Source: Cereibacter sphaeroides
GTDB taxonomy: Bacteria; Pseudomonadota; Alphaproteobacteria; Rhodobacterales; Rhodobacteraceae
Assembly (NCBI GenBank): GCA_003243455.1
Contig: QFQS01000004.1
Span: 1-64,000 of the forward strand
Length of the DNA: 64,000 nucleotides
Direction: 5' to 3'
In this document: positions 36,235 through 46,219 of the stretch, one piece after another
Layout: every line of letters begins with the position of its first letter
Position numbering within the stretch: position 1 is the stretch's first letter
Notes under the pieces: generated by a model
The model's input: only the letters and a program-made list of their open reading frames with translations
What the model was told of the DNA's origin: nothing
Database searches by the model: none
Program-made: the position numbers and the translations under genes

Positions 36235-37224
36235 TCACCCGATCTCGATCACCGTGCGGCCCCGGATATTCCCGGCCACGATCTGCTCCGCCAACTTCGG
36301 CAGATCGGCCATCGGTGCCACTGTGGTCAGCGCCTCCAGCTTCTTGCGGTCCATATCGCGGTCCAGCAAAGCCCAGGCCTCGCCCCGTCGCTCCTGCGGA
36401 CACATCACGGAGTCCACCCCCAGCAAAGCCACACTCCGCAGGATATGCGGCATGACCGACGCCGGCAGATCCGCCCCACCCGCCAGACCGCAGGCCGCAA
36501 TCGCGCCGCCATAAACCGTCTGGGCGAGCGCATTCACCAGCGTATGGCTCCCCACGCTGTCCACCCCTCCCGACCAGCGCTCCGCCTGCAGCATCTTGCC
36601 GGGGGCCGAAAGCGTGGCCCGGTCGATGATCCCGATGGCACCCAGACCCATGAGAAACCCCTCTTCCGAAGGCCGTCCGGTCGAGGCGATCACCTTCACG
36701 CCGCGCGCGGCCAGCAGCGAAATCGCCACCGTGCCGACACCCCCGGCCGCGCCGGTCACAAGGAACTCACCGTCCCTTTTCAGCACCCCATGCCTCTCCA
36801 GCGCCAGCACGCAAAGCGCGGCGGTATAACCGGCGGTGCCTATGGCCATCGACTCCACCGGGCTGAAACCTGTGGGCATGGCGGTCAGGTGCTGCGGCTT
36901 CAGCCGCTGAAAGCGCGTGTAGGCGCCCCATTCGGTTTCCGACAGGCCCCAGCCATTGACCAGAACCCGGTCCCCCGGCTTCCAGGCCGAGGATCGCGAC
37001 TCGACCACCACGCCCGCCAGATCGATCCCCGCCACCATCGGCAACCGCCGCGCGATGCGACCCTTGCCGGTGATGGCCAGCCCGTCCTTGTAGTTCAGGC
37101 TGGAATGGCTGATCTCCACCAGCACGTCATTGTCGGGCAGGTCCGCCAGCGTCAGATCCGCAAGCCGCGCCTTGGGTTTTCCGTCCACATCCTGGATCAG
37201 CATGGCCTTAAAGGCATCGGTCAT
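36235..37224 (-). CDS. acuI: Zinc-free MDR oxidoreductase, AcuI/YhdH (acryloyl-CoA reductase) type, 329 aa
   Basis: This has the AcuI/YhdH pattern: MTDAFKAMLIQ, SLNYKDGLAITGKGRIARRLPMVAGIDLAGVV, the NADPH-binding VTGAAGGVGTVAISLLAARG and GGAIAACGLAGGADLPASVMPHILR. AcuI reduces acryloyl-CoA to propionyl-CoA and detoxifies reactive enoyl-CoAs. In this island it may reduce a 2-enoyl-CoA intermediate or guard against acrylate-type products. It is convergent with the transporter operon (31-base gap) and divergent from the GMC oxidoreductase gene. The start at 37224 matches the family start. Confidence 0.85.
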   Translation of the reverse strand: MTDAFKAMLIQDVDGKPKARLADLTLADLPDNDVLVEISHSSLNYKDGLAITGKGRIARRLPMVAGIDLAGVVVESRSSAWKPGDRVLVNGWGLSETEWGAYTRFQRLKPQHLTAMPTGFSPVESMAIGTAGYTAALCVLALERHGVLKRDGEFLVTGAAGGVGTVAISLLAARGVKVIASTGRPSEEGFLMGLGAIGIIDRATLSAPGKMLQAERWSGGVDSVGSHTLVNALAQTVYGGAIAACGLAGGADLPASVMPHILRSVALLGVDSVMCPQERRGEAWALLDRDMDRKKLEALTTVAPMADLPKLAEQIVAGNIRGRTVIEIG

Positions 37225-37553
37225 CGGGGCTCTCCGCTTGTTGGGTCCGGTATCGTGACGCTCCCAGTGCTGACCCGGAAGGGCGGGCAGATCAAGCCCG
37301 TTACGGTCAGGCCGCTGCTGCCGAAGCAGCGGACCGCCGCGCATGGCCTAACCTTCAAGGCCCGCAAGAAAAGGCGCATCGGTTCAGATCCTTTCCCCAC
37401 AATAGGAAATTTGGAAGCCGCGCCCGCCATGCTTCTGCGCACCACCGAATGCCATGACGTCAGATTATGGCCACCCAAGAATTTCCACCTTTCCCAGTGC
37501 CCCCCGGCAGCTAGTCTCCGGGCAGCCCAACCCTCCGCAGAACAGGCCTGACC
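37225..37553. other. Divergent intergenic region
   Basis: The 329 bases between the AcuI-like and GMC oxidoreductase genes hold no supported gene. Promoters for both must lie here; no copy of the 17168-type operator was found. CTGCTGCCGAAGCAG at about 37313-37327 is a short inverted repeat. Confidence 0.5.
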
Positions 37554-39230
37554 ATGCCCCCAACCGCCGACGAATTCGACTACATCATCGTGGGCGCGGG
37601 CTCCGCCGGATGCGTCCTGGCGGCCCGGCTGACCGAGGATCCCGCCTGCAGGGTCCTGCTGCTGGAGGCCGGAAACCCCGACCGCTCGCTGATGATGATG
37701 ATCCCGGCGGCGGTCTACAAAGTCTTCCACAACCCGCGCTTCAACTGGAACTATGAGTCCGAGCCCCAGGCGGAACTGATGAAGCGCCGCGTCCCCGTGC
37801 CGCGCGGGCGGACCTTGGGCGGTTCTTCCTCGATCAACTCTATGGTCTGGCTGCGCGCCCATCCGGCGGATTACGACGCCTGGGCGGCGCAGGGCCTGAA
37901 TGAGTGGAGCTTCGCCCATTGCCTGCCCTACTTTAAACGCTCGGAAACCTCGGACCGGGGCGCGTCGGACTACCATGGCGGTGATGGCCCGATCCATGTC
38001 ACCCGCGCCAGCCTGCGCTCAGCCATCTTCGACGCCTTCGAGGAAAGCTCCGTCGCGGCAGGCCACCGGCTGGTCGATGACCTGAACGGCCCAGACGCCG
38101 TGGGGATCGGGCGGTTGGACAGCAACAAGCGCAACGGGCGGCGTTGCAGCGCCTCGGTCGGCTACTTGCGTCCGGCCCTGAAGCGCCCGAACCTGACCCT
38201 GCGCACCGCTGCCCTGACCCAGCGGGTGATCCTGCAAGGGGCAAGGGCTGTGGGCGTGGAATACCGTGCGGGCGGCCAAATCCTCACGGCCATGGCGGCG
38301 CGCGAGGTCATCCTTTCCGGCGGCGCGATCAACACGCCGCAACTGCTCATGCTCTCGGGCATCGGCCCGGGGGACGAGCTGCGCCAGCAAGGTATCCGTG
38401 TCGCGCTGGATCAGCCCGGGATTGGCGGCAACCTGCAAGATCACCTCGACATGGGGATGAGCTACAGCTGCAGCGAGCCCATTTCCCACGCGTGGATGGG
38501 GTCACCCCTGGGGAAGGCCAGGGTCGGCACGGAGTGGCTGCTGAACCGTAGCGGCCCCGGCGCCTCAAACATCTGGGAGATCGGCGGTTTCGCCAAAGCG
38601 ATGCAGGATTCCGGCCTGCCGACGGTGCATTACCACGTCGCCCCCATGAAGATCGACGCTCGCCCCGATGGCAGCTTCACTCTCTCGCATGGCTTCACCC
38701 TGCATCTGTCGCAACTGCGCCAGCGCAGCCGGGGCCGCCTCTCGCTGCGCAGCGCTTCGGCTGGCGACGCCCCGAAAATCGACTTCCGCTTCTTCAGTGA
38801 CCCGCGCGATGTGGTGGAGATGCGCGAAGGGATCAAAGTCACGCGCGAGATCACCTCGCAGGGGTCTTTGGGCAAGCTGGGGACGTTGGAGGTCCACCCT
38901 GCCGATGCGGCCCGGACGGATGCCGAAATCGACGCAGCGTTGCGTCAGTATGTGAAAACCGAATTCCACCCCTCGTGCACCTGCCGGATGGGCGTGGATG
39001 AAGGGGCCGTGGTGGACCCCGAACTCCGCCTGAACGGGATCGAGGGGCTGCGCGTGGTCGATGCCTCGGTCATGCCGCATTGCGTGGGGGCCAACCTGAA
39101 CGCCACGGTGATCATGATCGCCGAGAAGGCATCCGACATGATCCGGGGCCGCAATTCCCTGCCGCCTGCCGGGATCGCTGCGCAACCCAGTGCTCTGGTG
39201 CAGGAAATCGTTAGTCAGCGGGGCTTCTGA
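37554..39230 (+). CDS. GMC-family FAD oxidoreductase (choline/alcohol dehydrogenase-like), 558 aa
   Basis: The FAD-binding motif DYIIVGAGSAGCVLAARLTED (residues 9-30), the GMC signature RGRTLGGSSSINSMVWLR and the second signature GAINTPQLLMLSGIG are present. The C-terminal catalytic region has FHPSCTCRMG and MPHCVGANLNATVIMIAEKASD with the active His and Asn. The enzyme should oxidise an alcohol to an aldehyde. Its substrate in this island is unknown. It is monocistronic and its 3' end overlaps the convergent LysR gene by 20 bases. Confidence 0.9.
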   Translation: MPPTADEFDYIIVGAGSAGCVLAARLTEDPACRVLLLEAGNPDRSLMMMIPAAVYKVFHNPRFNWNYESEPQAELMKRRVPVPRGRTLGGSSSINSMVWLRAHPADYDAWAAQGLNEWSFAHCLPYFKRSETSDRGASDYHGGDGPIHVTRASLRSAIFDAFEESSVAAGHRLVDDLNGPDAVGIGRLDSNKRNGRRCSASVGYLRPALKRPNLTLRTAALTQRVILQGARAVGVEYRAGGQILTAMAAREVILSGGAINTPQLLMLSGIGPGDELRQQGIRVALDQPGIGGNLQDHLDMGMSYSCSEPISHAWMGSPLGKARVGTEWLLNRSGPGASNIWEIGGFAKAMQDSGLPTVHYHVAPMKIDARPDGSFTLSHGFTLHLSQLRQRSRGRLSLRSASAGDAPKIDFRFFSDPRDVVEMREGIKVTREITSQGSLGKLGTLEVHPADAARTDAEIDAALRQYVKTEFHPSCTCRMGVDEGAVVDPELRLNGIEGLRVVDASVMPHCVGANLNATVIMIAEKASDMIRGRNSLPPAGIAAQPSALVQEIVSQRGF

Positions 39231-40176
39231 CCGGGCCGGGGACCGGCCGTAGCCCCAAGGCCACCCGGTCCGCCTCCAAGGCGCGGAACTCCTTCAATAG
39301 CCAGTCCCACACCCGCTGCACCGCCGGGCGGCGCAGGGCCGTGCGGCGGGCGACGAGGTGATAGGCACTGCCGGTTTCCAGGAAGCTGCCCCCGGCAGGC
39401 ACTAACCCTCCGCACAGGATCTCTTCCGCCACCACATGCCACCAGCCCAGGGCGACACCCTGTCCCTTTATCGCCCCCTGGATCACCAGCGCGTAGTCGG
39501 AGAAACTCAACTCTGTCGCCTCGCGCATGGACCCCATGTCCAGGGTCTCCAGAAAGTTGGCCCAAGGGATCCGCATCTTGCCTAGCAAGCTGGCCAGCAC
39601 CTGCGCCTGCAAACCCGAAGGCCCGTCGATCGGCCCATGCGCCGCCAGATAACCCGGGCTGCAGACCGGGATCACCGCCTCGGGCACCAGCGGCCGATGC
39701 TCCACCTCCTCCCCTTCGGCCATAGAATAGCGCAGGCCGAGATCCGCCGCCCCCAACCTGCCGTAAGGTTCGCCATGGATCAGGTCCAGCCGCACGGTGA
39801 CGCCCTGCACCTCTCGCCGCAGCTTGTCAAATCGCGGCATCAGCCAGTGGATCGCGAAGGCCGAGGTGACGGACAGCGTCACCACATCCGCCTCATGCTG
39901 GCGGTTCTGGATCTCGCTTACCGCATCCTCGATCCGATCGAACCCTTCCCGCACCGCCCGTTGCAACAGCCGCCCGTCCTCGGTCAGCTCCAGCCCGGTG
40001 GATTTGCGCTGGAACAGGGCCACGCCCAGATGCTGTTCCAATCGCAGCACCATCCGGCTGATCGCGGGCTGGGTCACGTTGAACTCCCGCGCCGCTAGCG
40101 TGAAATTCAGATGTCGGGCCGAGGCCTCGAACATGAAAAGCGCACCTGACGAGGGCAGTCGGCCCCGCAGGGGCAT
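39211..40176 (-). CDS. LysR-family transcriptional regulator (GcvA-like), 321 aa
   Basis: The N-terminal winged helix (FEASARHLNFTLAAREFNVTQPAISRMVLRLEQHLGVALFQR, residues 16-57) is followed by a type 2 periplasmic-binding-like effector domain. AGGAG precedes the start at 40176. It is divergent from the ene-reductase operon, with a 125-base gap, the usual position for a LysR regulator of that operon. The effector is unknown. No motif ties it to the TetR-type operators at 17168 and elsewhere. Confidence 0.9.
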   Translation of the reverse strand: MPLRGRLPSSGALFMFEASARHLNFTLAAREFNVTQPAISRMVLRLEQHLGVALFQRKSTGLELTEDGRLLQRAVREGFDRIEDAVSEIQNRQHEADVVTLSVTSAFAIHWLMPRFDKLRREVQGVTVRLDLIHGEPYGRLGAADLGLRYSMAEGEEVEHRPLVPEAVIPVCSPGYLAAHGPIDGPSGLQAQVLASLLGKMRIPWANFLETLDMGSMREATELSFSDYALVIQGAIKGQGVALGWWHVVAEEILCGGLVPAGGSFLETGSAYHLVARRTALRRPAVQRVWDWLLKEFRALEADRVALGLRPVPGPVRSPAD

Positions 40177-40301
40177 TCGAGTCTCCTGTCCATACTTCAG
40201 ATCATGTCGATACTACAATTTCGGACCGGGACCATAGGAAATCCGCTGTTAAGCTGACCTGAGATTTGGCCGGTATGCGGCCCAGCCAGAGGACATGGTC
40301 C

Positions 40302-42296
40302 ATGTCTGCCAGCTTTACCCATGTCTTCTCTCCCCTGCGGCTGCGGGGGTGCGACATCCGTAACCGCATCCTCTCGACCGGCCACCAGACCTATCTGGCC
40401 AAGGGCAACATGCCGACCGAGGATTTCATCGCCTATCACGAGGCAAGGGCGCGCGGCGGGGTGGGGCTAATCGTGAACGAAGCGGCGCGGTTTCATGTAT
40501 CTTCGGTGGGTGAAGCGCCGGACCTGACCATCCTGACTGATGATGCGATCCCGCACTATGCCCGTTTGGCGGAGGCCGTGCAGCGCCACGGCGCGAAGAT
40601 TTTCGGCCAGCTTTCCCATTCCGGGCGCGTCACCCGCCGGATGACGAACGGTATGCGCGGCGTGGTCTATGCGCCGTCGCCTGTGCCTGAAAACCGCTTC
40701 CAGGTCATCCCGCGCGAAATGCCGACCGAGATGGTGGCCGAGGTGGTAGGGGCCTGTGCCGAAGGCGCACGCCGCTATGCCGAGGCAGGTTATGACGGGA
40801 TCGAACTGATGGCCAGCCACGGCCTCCTCTTCGCGCAATTCCTAAACTCCACCTCCAACCGGCGGGACGATATCTACGGCGGCACGCCCGAGAACCGCCT
40901 GCGCGCGTTGAGCGACGCGCTGCGCGGTGTCCGCAAATCGGTGGGGCCGGATCTGGTGGTTGGGTTGCGCATATCGGCCGATGAGGACGACGAAGGTGGG
41001 ATGGGCAAGGATCTTGTCCTGAGCATCTGCCGCAGCCTCTGCGCCGAGGGGCTGGTCGATTACATCAACACCACCTTCGGCACCATGGCCGCCATCGGCG
41101 CCTCGATCCATGTCGTCCCACCGATGGAGGTCGCGCCGGGCTACGTCGCCCCTTATGCCGCCGCCATCCGGGCCGCGGTGCCAGTACCGGTCTTCGTGGC
41201 GGGCCGGATCAACCAGCCGCAGATGGCCGAGTCCATCCTCGCCGCCGGGCAGGCCGACATGTGCGGCATGACCCGCGCGCTGATCGCCGATCCGGACATG
41301 CCCAACAAGGCGCGCGAGGGGCGGTTAGACGAGATCCGGGCCTGCATCGGCTGCAATCAGGGCTGCATTGGCCATTTCCACGCGGGCAGTTCGATCAGCT
41401 GCATCCAGAACCCCTCGACCGGGCGAGAACTGCGCCTGCCGCCGGTCGAGCCCACCACGCGGCCACTGCGGGTGCTGGTGGCAGGCGGTGGCCCCGCCGG
41501 GCTGATGGCAGCAGTCACAGCCTCGGAGATGGGCCATCAGGTGGTCTTGGCGGAGGCGGGGGCTCAACTGGGCGGGCAGGCTCTCTTGGCGCAACTCCTC
41601 CCCGACCGGGCTGAGTTTGGCGGACTGGTGACCAACCTGACCCAACGCCTGTCCCAAAAGCAGGTGGAGGTGCGGCTGAACAGCCCCGTCACAGCCGCGA
41701 CGGTGGCCCAGATAGCCCCGGACGCGGTGCTGGTCGCCACCGGCTCCACCCCTGTGGATATGGAGGTCGTGGGAGCCGAGGCAAAGAACCCCGTCGATGC
41801 TCAGGACATCCTCACTGGCAAAGCGACCGCTGGTGCGAGGGTCATCGTCGCCGATTGGCGCGGCGACTGGATCGGTATTGGCATTGCCATCCTGCTACAA
41901 CGTCGGGGCCATGACGTGCGGCTCGCGGTCAACGGCATCGGCGCCGGGATGAACCTGCAGCAATATCTCCGCGACCACTGGGCCGGGAAGCTCCACGCCG
42001 CCGGGATCCAGGTCGTCCCCTATGCCCGGATCTACGGCGTGGACGGCGACGCCGCCTACTTCCTCCACGCTGCCTCTGGCGAGCCGATGGTCCTGTCTCA
42101 TGTCGACACGATCGTCCTCGCCTCTGGCCGCGCTCCCCGCGCCACGCTGGAAAATGAACTCCGAGGCTCGGGCCTCCCCTTCACAACCCTGGGCGACGCC
42201 ACCATCGCCCGCAGCGCCGAGGAGGCGATCTATGATGGCCATAGCATTACGCGCGAATTTCTCTCCGCCCTCGCAGCAGAAAAAGCAATGACATGA
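40302..42296 (+). CDS. Old-yellow-enzyme/2,4-dienoyl-CoA-reductase-type flavoprotein with Fe-S cluster, 664 aa
   Basis: The N-terminal TIM barrel has the FMN-binding and active-site segments of the family (FSPLRLRGCDIRNRIL, QLSHSGR, YDGIELMASHGLLFAQFLNSTSNRR). The [4Fe-4S] ligands are in ACIGCNQGCIG and SCIQNP. The C-terminal half has two dinucleotide-binding sites (VLVAGGGPAGLMAAVTASEMG and VIVADWRGDWIGIGIAILL). Relatives reduce 2,4-dienoyl-CoAs or demethylate N-methylated compounds such as stachydrine and trimethylamine. With an acyl-CoA synthetase and a crotonase next in line, an unsaturated acyl-CoA substrate is plausible. It overlaps the next gene by 4 bases. Confidence 0.88.
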   Translation: MSASFTHVFSPLRLRGCDIRNRILSTGHQTYLAKGNMPTEDFIAYHEARARGGVGLIVNEAARFHVSSVGEAPDLTILTDDAIPHYARLAEAVQRHGAKIFGQLSHSGRVTRRMTNGMRGVVYAPSPVPENRFQVIPREMPTEMVAEVVGACAEGARRYAEAGYDGIELMASHGLLFAQFLNSTSNRRDDIYGGTPENRLRALSDALRGVRKSVGPDLVVGLRISADEDDEGGMGKDLVLSICRSLCAEGLVDYINTTFGTMAAIGASIHVVPPMEVAPGYVAPYAAAIRAAVPVPVFVAGRINQPQMAESILAAGQADMCGMTRALIADPDMPNKAREGRLDEIRACIGCNQGCIGHFHAGSSISCIQNPSTGRELRLPPVEPTTRPLRVLVAGGGPAGLMAAVTASEMGHQVVLAEAGAQLGGQALLAQLLPDRAEFGGLVTNLTQRLSQKQVEVRLNSPVTAATVAQIAPDAVLVATGSTPVDMEVVGAEAKNPVDAQDILTGKATAGARVIVADWRGDWIGIGIAILLQRRGHDVRLAVNGIGAGMNLQQYLRDHWAGKLHAAGIQVVPYARIYGVDGDAAYFLHAASGEPMVLSHVDTIVLASGRAPRATLENELRGSGLPFTTLGDATIARSAEEAIYDGHSITREFLSALAAEKAMT

Positions 42297-44356
42297 ACGA
42301 TCTCTCCGCCCTGCTGAACCCGCTCAGCATCGCCTTGGTGGGCGCCAGCCCCAAGCCGGACAGCTTTGGTGCGAACCTTCTGCGCTCGATCCGCTCGCTG
42401 GGATACGAGGGACAGGTCCATCTGGTGAACCCCCGCTACGACAGGATCGACGGCCAGCCCTGCCTCCCCGCGATCCCCACAGGCACCGATTGCGCCGCCT
42501 TCGCCCTGGGTGACGCGCTGCTGGTCGACGCCGTCCAGGCGGCGGCGGAAGTCAGCGTCAAAGGCGCCGTCTTCTTCGGCCGTGCCCATGGCGAGCATCA
42601 GGGCCAACCCCGGGCCGAGGCCATCCGCCAGATCGCGGCCAAAGCGGGGATGGCGATCTGCGGGGCTAATTGCATGGGCTTCGTCAACCTGCGTGACCGG
42701 CTGCAACTGACCGGCATGCCCTTCAAGGCGCTGCCCGCCCCCTCGGGCGCCGCCCTCATATCGCATTCCGGCTCCACCTGGTCCGGTCTTGTCGGCAACC
42801 GCCGCCAGATGGGTTTCGACGTCGCCGTCTCCGCCGGACAGGAGCTGGCCACCACGGTGGTAGATTACATCCGCCACTTCCTGGCCCAACCCGAAATCCG
42901 CGTCATCGCCTGCGTGCTGGAGACGATCCGCGACCCGGAAGGCTTTATCGAAGTCGCCAAGCTAGCCCGCGATAAAGGCGTTCCAATCATCGCCCTGAAA
43001 CTCGGCCGCAGCGCCGCGGCGAAACACTTTGCCCTCTCCCATTCCGGCGCCTTATCCGGCGCCAACGCCGCCTATGACGCCGCCTTCGCCCGCTTCGGCG
43101 TGGTGCAGGTCCATAACTTGGACGAACTTCTCGACACCGCCGAACTCCTGTCCCTCCCGCGCCGGATGTCCGCCCCCGGCATCGCCCTCGGCACGGACTC
43201 GGGCGGCGAACGCCAGCTGATCACCGACCTCGCCTCGGACCGGGGCCTCACCTTCGCAACCCTCGCCCCCGAAACCCTGTCAAAGGTACAGGCCCTGCTG
43301 GACCCCGGCATGGAGGCCGGCAATCCGCTGGACTACTGGGGCGACGGCGGGGATATGATGGCCCCGGTGCTGAGCGTCATGGCCCAAGACCCCGGCGTTG
43401 GAGTGGTGGTCATGGCGACCAACCTGCCGCCTGACCGCAACTTCTCGGAAATGTCCGCCGCCGCGATCCGCAAGGTCCATGCCGCGACCGACAAGCCCGT
43501 GGCCGTGATGGGCAATATCTCGACCACCATCTCCCCCGAACTCGCGGCAACGCTGCGGGACAGGGGGATCGCCGTCCTGATGGGCACGGCCAGCGGCCTC
43601 GCCGCGCTGTCGCATCTGCAAGCCTACCACCTCGGCACGCAGATTGACGATTCCAGGCCCCTTCCCCTGCCCGCCAAGGCGGCTCAAATTATCGACGCCG
43701 CCCCAACCGACAGCCTCCGCAGCGCCGAAGGCTTCAGCATCCTCGAATCCGCCGGCATCCCCTGCGCCCCCTTTGCCGAGATCCGCACCCCCGGCGACCT
43801 CGCCACCTTCGCCGCCCGTCACGGCCTGCCCCTGGTCCTGAAGATCGACGATGCCGCCATCGCCCACAAATCCGACCTGGGTGGCGTCATTCTGGGCCTG
43901 CGCACCCTGGCCGAGGCCACCTCCGCTTTGGGTGTCCTGCGCTGCCGCCACCCCAAGGCGCCGATCATCGCCCAGGCGATGGCCGAGGGCACCGAGCTGA
44001 TCCTGGGCATGACCACCGACCCGGACTTTGGCCCCCTGATCACCCTCGGCCTCGGCGGTGTCTTCACCGAGGTCTTCCGCGACACCGTCTCCCTCATCCC
44101 GCCACTTTCCCCCGATGCCGCCCTGAAAGCTCTGAAAGGCCTGAAAGGCTATCCGCTCCTCACTGGCGCGAGGGGGCGCAAACCGGCCGATCTGGAGTCC
44201 CTCACCACCCTGATCGCCCGCTTCAGCGCTTTCGCGGTGGGGGCGAAGGACCGGATCGCCGAGATCGAGATCAACCCCGTCCTCGCAGGCCCCGAAGGCG
44301 CAGTCGCCGTGGACTGCATCGCCCTTCGCAAGAAAGTCGCGCCCAATGCCCACTGA
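42293..44356 (+). CDS. NDP-forming acyl-CoA synthetase (acetate-CoA ligase family, ATP-grasp), 687 aa
   Basis: The N-terminal CoA-binding domain opens with LLNPLSIALVGASPKPDSFG. The middle succinyl-CoA-synthetase-like domains contain GANCMGFVN and the phosphorylatable-His-type segments. The C-terminal ATP-grasp domain has PLVLKIDDAAIAHKSDLGGVILGL and ends with IAEIEINPVL. These enzymes form acyl-CoA with ATP or run in reverse to gain ATP. The ATGA start overlap with the ene-reductase gene and an 11-base overlap with the crotonase gene show a tight operon. It gives the island a second acyl activation route. Confidence 0.88.
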   Translation: MNDLSALLNPLSIALVGASPKPDSFGANLLRSIRSLGYEGQVHLVNPRYDRIDGQPCLPAIPTGTDCAAFALGDALLVDAVQAAAEVSVKGAVFFGRAHGEHQGQPRAEAIRQIAAKAGMAICGANCMGFVNLRDRLQLTGMPFKALPAPSGAALISHSGSTWSGLVGNRRQMGFDVAVSAGQELATTVVDYIRHFLAQPEIRVIACVLETIRDPEGFIEVAKLARDKGVPIIALKLGRSAAAKHFALSHSGALSGANAAYDAAFARFGVVQVHNLDELLDTAELLSLPRRMSAPGIALGTDSGGERQLITDLASDRGLTFATLAPETLSKVQALLDPGMEAGNPLDYWGDGGDMMAPVLSVMAQDPGVGVVVMATNLPPDRNFSEMSAAAIRKVHAATDKPVAVMGNISTTISPELAATLRDRGIAVLMGTASGLAALSHLQAYHLGTQIDDSRPLPLPAKAAQIIDAAPTDSLRSAEGFSILESAGIPCAPFAEIRTPGDLATFAARHGLPLVLKIDDAAIAHKSDLGGVILGLRTLAEATSALGVLRCRHPKAPIIAQAMAEGTELILGMTTDPDFGPLITLGLGGVFTEVFRDTVSLIPPLSPDAALKALKGLKGYPLLTGARGRKPADLESLTTLIARFSAFAVGAKDRIAEIEINPVLAGPEGAVAVDCIALRKKVAPNAH

Positions 44357-45158
44357 GTACGAAACCATCCGCGTCGAGATCACCGAGACCGGCATCGCCC
44401 ATATCCACCTAAACCGCCCCCGGGTGCTGAACGCCATCAACTCGGTCCTGATGCGCGAAGTCACCGAGGTGGTCCAAGCACTGCAACACGACCCGGCCAT
44501 TCGCTGCTTCATCCTGTCGGGCGAGGGCCGGTCCTTCTCGGCGGGCTTCGACCTGAAGGAGTCCGCCGCGGCGGGGGACCGCACGGTTAGCGACTGGCGC
44601 CGGGTGCTGGAGGCGGATTTCGACTTCGTCATGCAGTTCTGGGATTGCCCGAAACCCACGATCTCGGCCATCCACGGGCATTGCATCGGTGGCGGGCTGG
44701 AGCTGGCCGTGGCATGCGATATCGCCATTGCCGATGAGACAGCGATCTTCGGCGAGCCCGAAGTCCGCTTCGGATCGGGCATCGTGGCCATGGTCCTGCC
44801 CTGGATGGTCGGCCCGAAACATGCGAAGGACATGCTGCTGACCGGCAATGACCAGACCACCGCCACCCGCGCCGCCGAAATCGGCCTCGTTACCGAAACC
44901 GTCGCCACGGGTCGCCACGTGGAACGGGCCTTCGAGAAGGCGCAGGAGATTGTCTCCGCCGCCCCCTTGTCGGTGGAGCTGACGAAACGCGCCATCAACC
45001 GCAGCTTCGACATGCGCGGCATGCGCATGGCGCTTGTGGCGGCGGTGGAGACGGATATCGTGATCGAGACCTCCGGCGGGCCCGAACGGGCGGAGTTTGA
45101 CCGCATCCGCAAGGAGCAGGGCTTGAAGGCTGCGATCGAATGGCGCAACGGCCGCTGA
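44346..45158 (+). CDS. Enoyl-CoA hydratase/isomerase (crotonase) family protein, 270 aa
   Basis: The oxyanion-hole segments are GRSFSAGFDLKESAAAG (about residues 60-76) and AIHGHCIGGGLELAVACDIAIA. The catalytic Glu region is GEPEVRFGSGIVAMVLPWMVG, in which the common second Glu is replaced, so hydratase activity may be altered or isomerase-like. It is the last gene of the LysR-linked operon and ends 72 bases before the IS6 copy at 45231, making it the right edge of the catabolic island. Confidence 0.87.
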   Translation: MPTEYETIRVEITETGIAHIHLNRPRVLNAINSVLMREVTEVVQALQHDPAIRCFILSGEGRSFSAGFDLKESAAAGDRTVSDWRRVLEADFDFVMQFWDCPKPTISAIHGHCIGGGLELAVACDIAIADETAIFGEPEVRFGSGIVAMVLPWMVGPKHAKDMLLTGNDQTTATRAAEIGLVTETVATGRHVERAFEKAQEIVSAAPLSVELTKRAINRSFDMRGMRMALVAAVETDIVIETSGGPERAEFDRIRKEQGLKAAIEWRNGR

Positions 45159-45230
45159 GCATAAATCCGGAAGAAAAACCTGATCGGCTGACACGCTGAT
45201 CCGCGACTTGGCCAGTGCGGCATCTGGACC

Positions 45231-46057
45231 GGCTTTGTCGCAAAGTTCTGCGCTGATTGGTGAAGAGCCTCGATTTACTCCCGTCAAGTGGCGAGCGCTG
45301 CGAATTGGGCAAAGGGACTGAGCCCGGATGTTAACTGACCCTTGCGGATCATGTTCGCCACTTCGATGCCTTCGAGCATCGCAGAGGCTGAGACAAAGTA
45401 CTTGAAGCCGAGCATCGGCCTGACTCGCCTCTTGATGGTGCGATGGTCCTGTTCAATCATGTTGTTCAGATACCCGATCGGGATCGGGCAGCCGAAGCGC
45501 TTCAGCATCCGGATGATCGCGGTAATGCCGGAGATATTGGCTTCGCTTTTGTCGATGGCAGATCTTCTGCGGCAGATCGTTCACCTCGAGCGCGCGGGCA
45601 AAGAACCTGGTTGCGGCTGTCTTGCTGCGCTTCTTCGACAGCATGAGCCGAAGGTCCGCGTAGCGAAATTCAAGGTTTTGCCAAGCTTGTGGACAGCGCG
45701 GTAGACATAGACCCACTCGCCCTTCCTCTTGATGTAGGTCTCGTCCATGCGCCAAGATCGGTCGGTTGGTGCTTTCCGACGTCGGGCCGAGTTCGCGATC
45801 AAGGGTGAGTACTTCGCGACTCAGCGATTAAGCGCTGCATGGTCCACCTTACCGCCGGATTCTGCCATGACCTCCTTCAGATCCCGGTAGGGCACTGTGT
45901 AGCGCACGTAGAAGAACACCGCGAAGAGGATCACATCTTTCGGAAATTGCGCGCCAATGAACGAGATCATCATGCGCCCTCCGAGATCGGTTGCATTTCG
46001 GCGGGATCGTGGGTTGCCTTGGAAATGCCCGTCAACACAAAAGTTTGCAACAGATCC
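45231..46057 (-). mobile_element. IS6-family insertion sequence, inactivated, copy B
   Basis: The ends are GGCTTTGTCGCAAAGTTCTG (45231-45250) and, on the other strand, GGATCTGTTGCAAAC reading in from 46057. They frame 827 bp with one decayed transposase on the minus strand. It lies opposite in orientation to copy A and forms the boundary between the two catabolic modules. Confidence 0.82.
45284..45973 (-). pseudogene. IS6-family transposase, broken by stop and frameshifts
   Basis: Fragments read MMISFIGAQFPKDVILFAVFFYVRY, then DHAALNR followed by a TGA at 45821-45823 where a Trp codon is expected, then VAKYSPLIANSARRRKAPTDRSWRMDETYIK. Later frameshifts separate the second Asp region from EQDHRTIKRRVRPMLGFKYF and the end FAQFAALAT. 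GGAGG precedes the original start. It is not functional, though it is less decayed than copy A. Confidence 0.85.
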
Positions 46058-46219
46058 CACTTACTTCTATGTGGTGCAGGCGACCGTATTGATTGCTGCA
46101 GCGGTGGTATTTCTATTCCTTTTGTAGGGCGCCACGGGCATCGACAGAGTCTCGTAGAGACTGGTCGCCCACGTCTTCGTTGGCTTCTGATCCTCTATAT
46201 CCTGCTGACCAAGCGGTAG

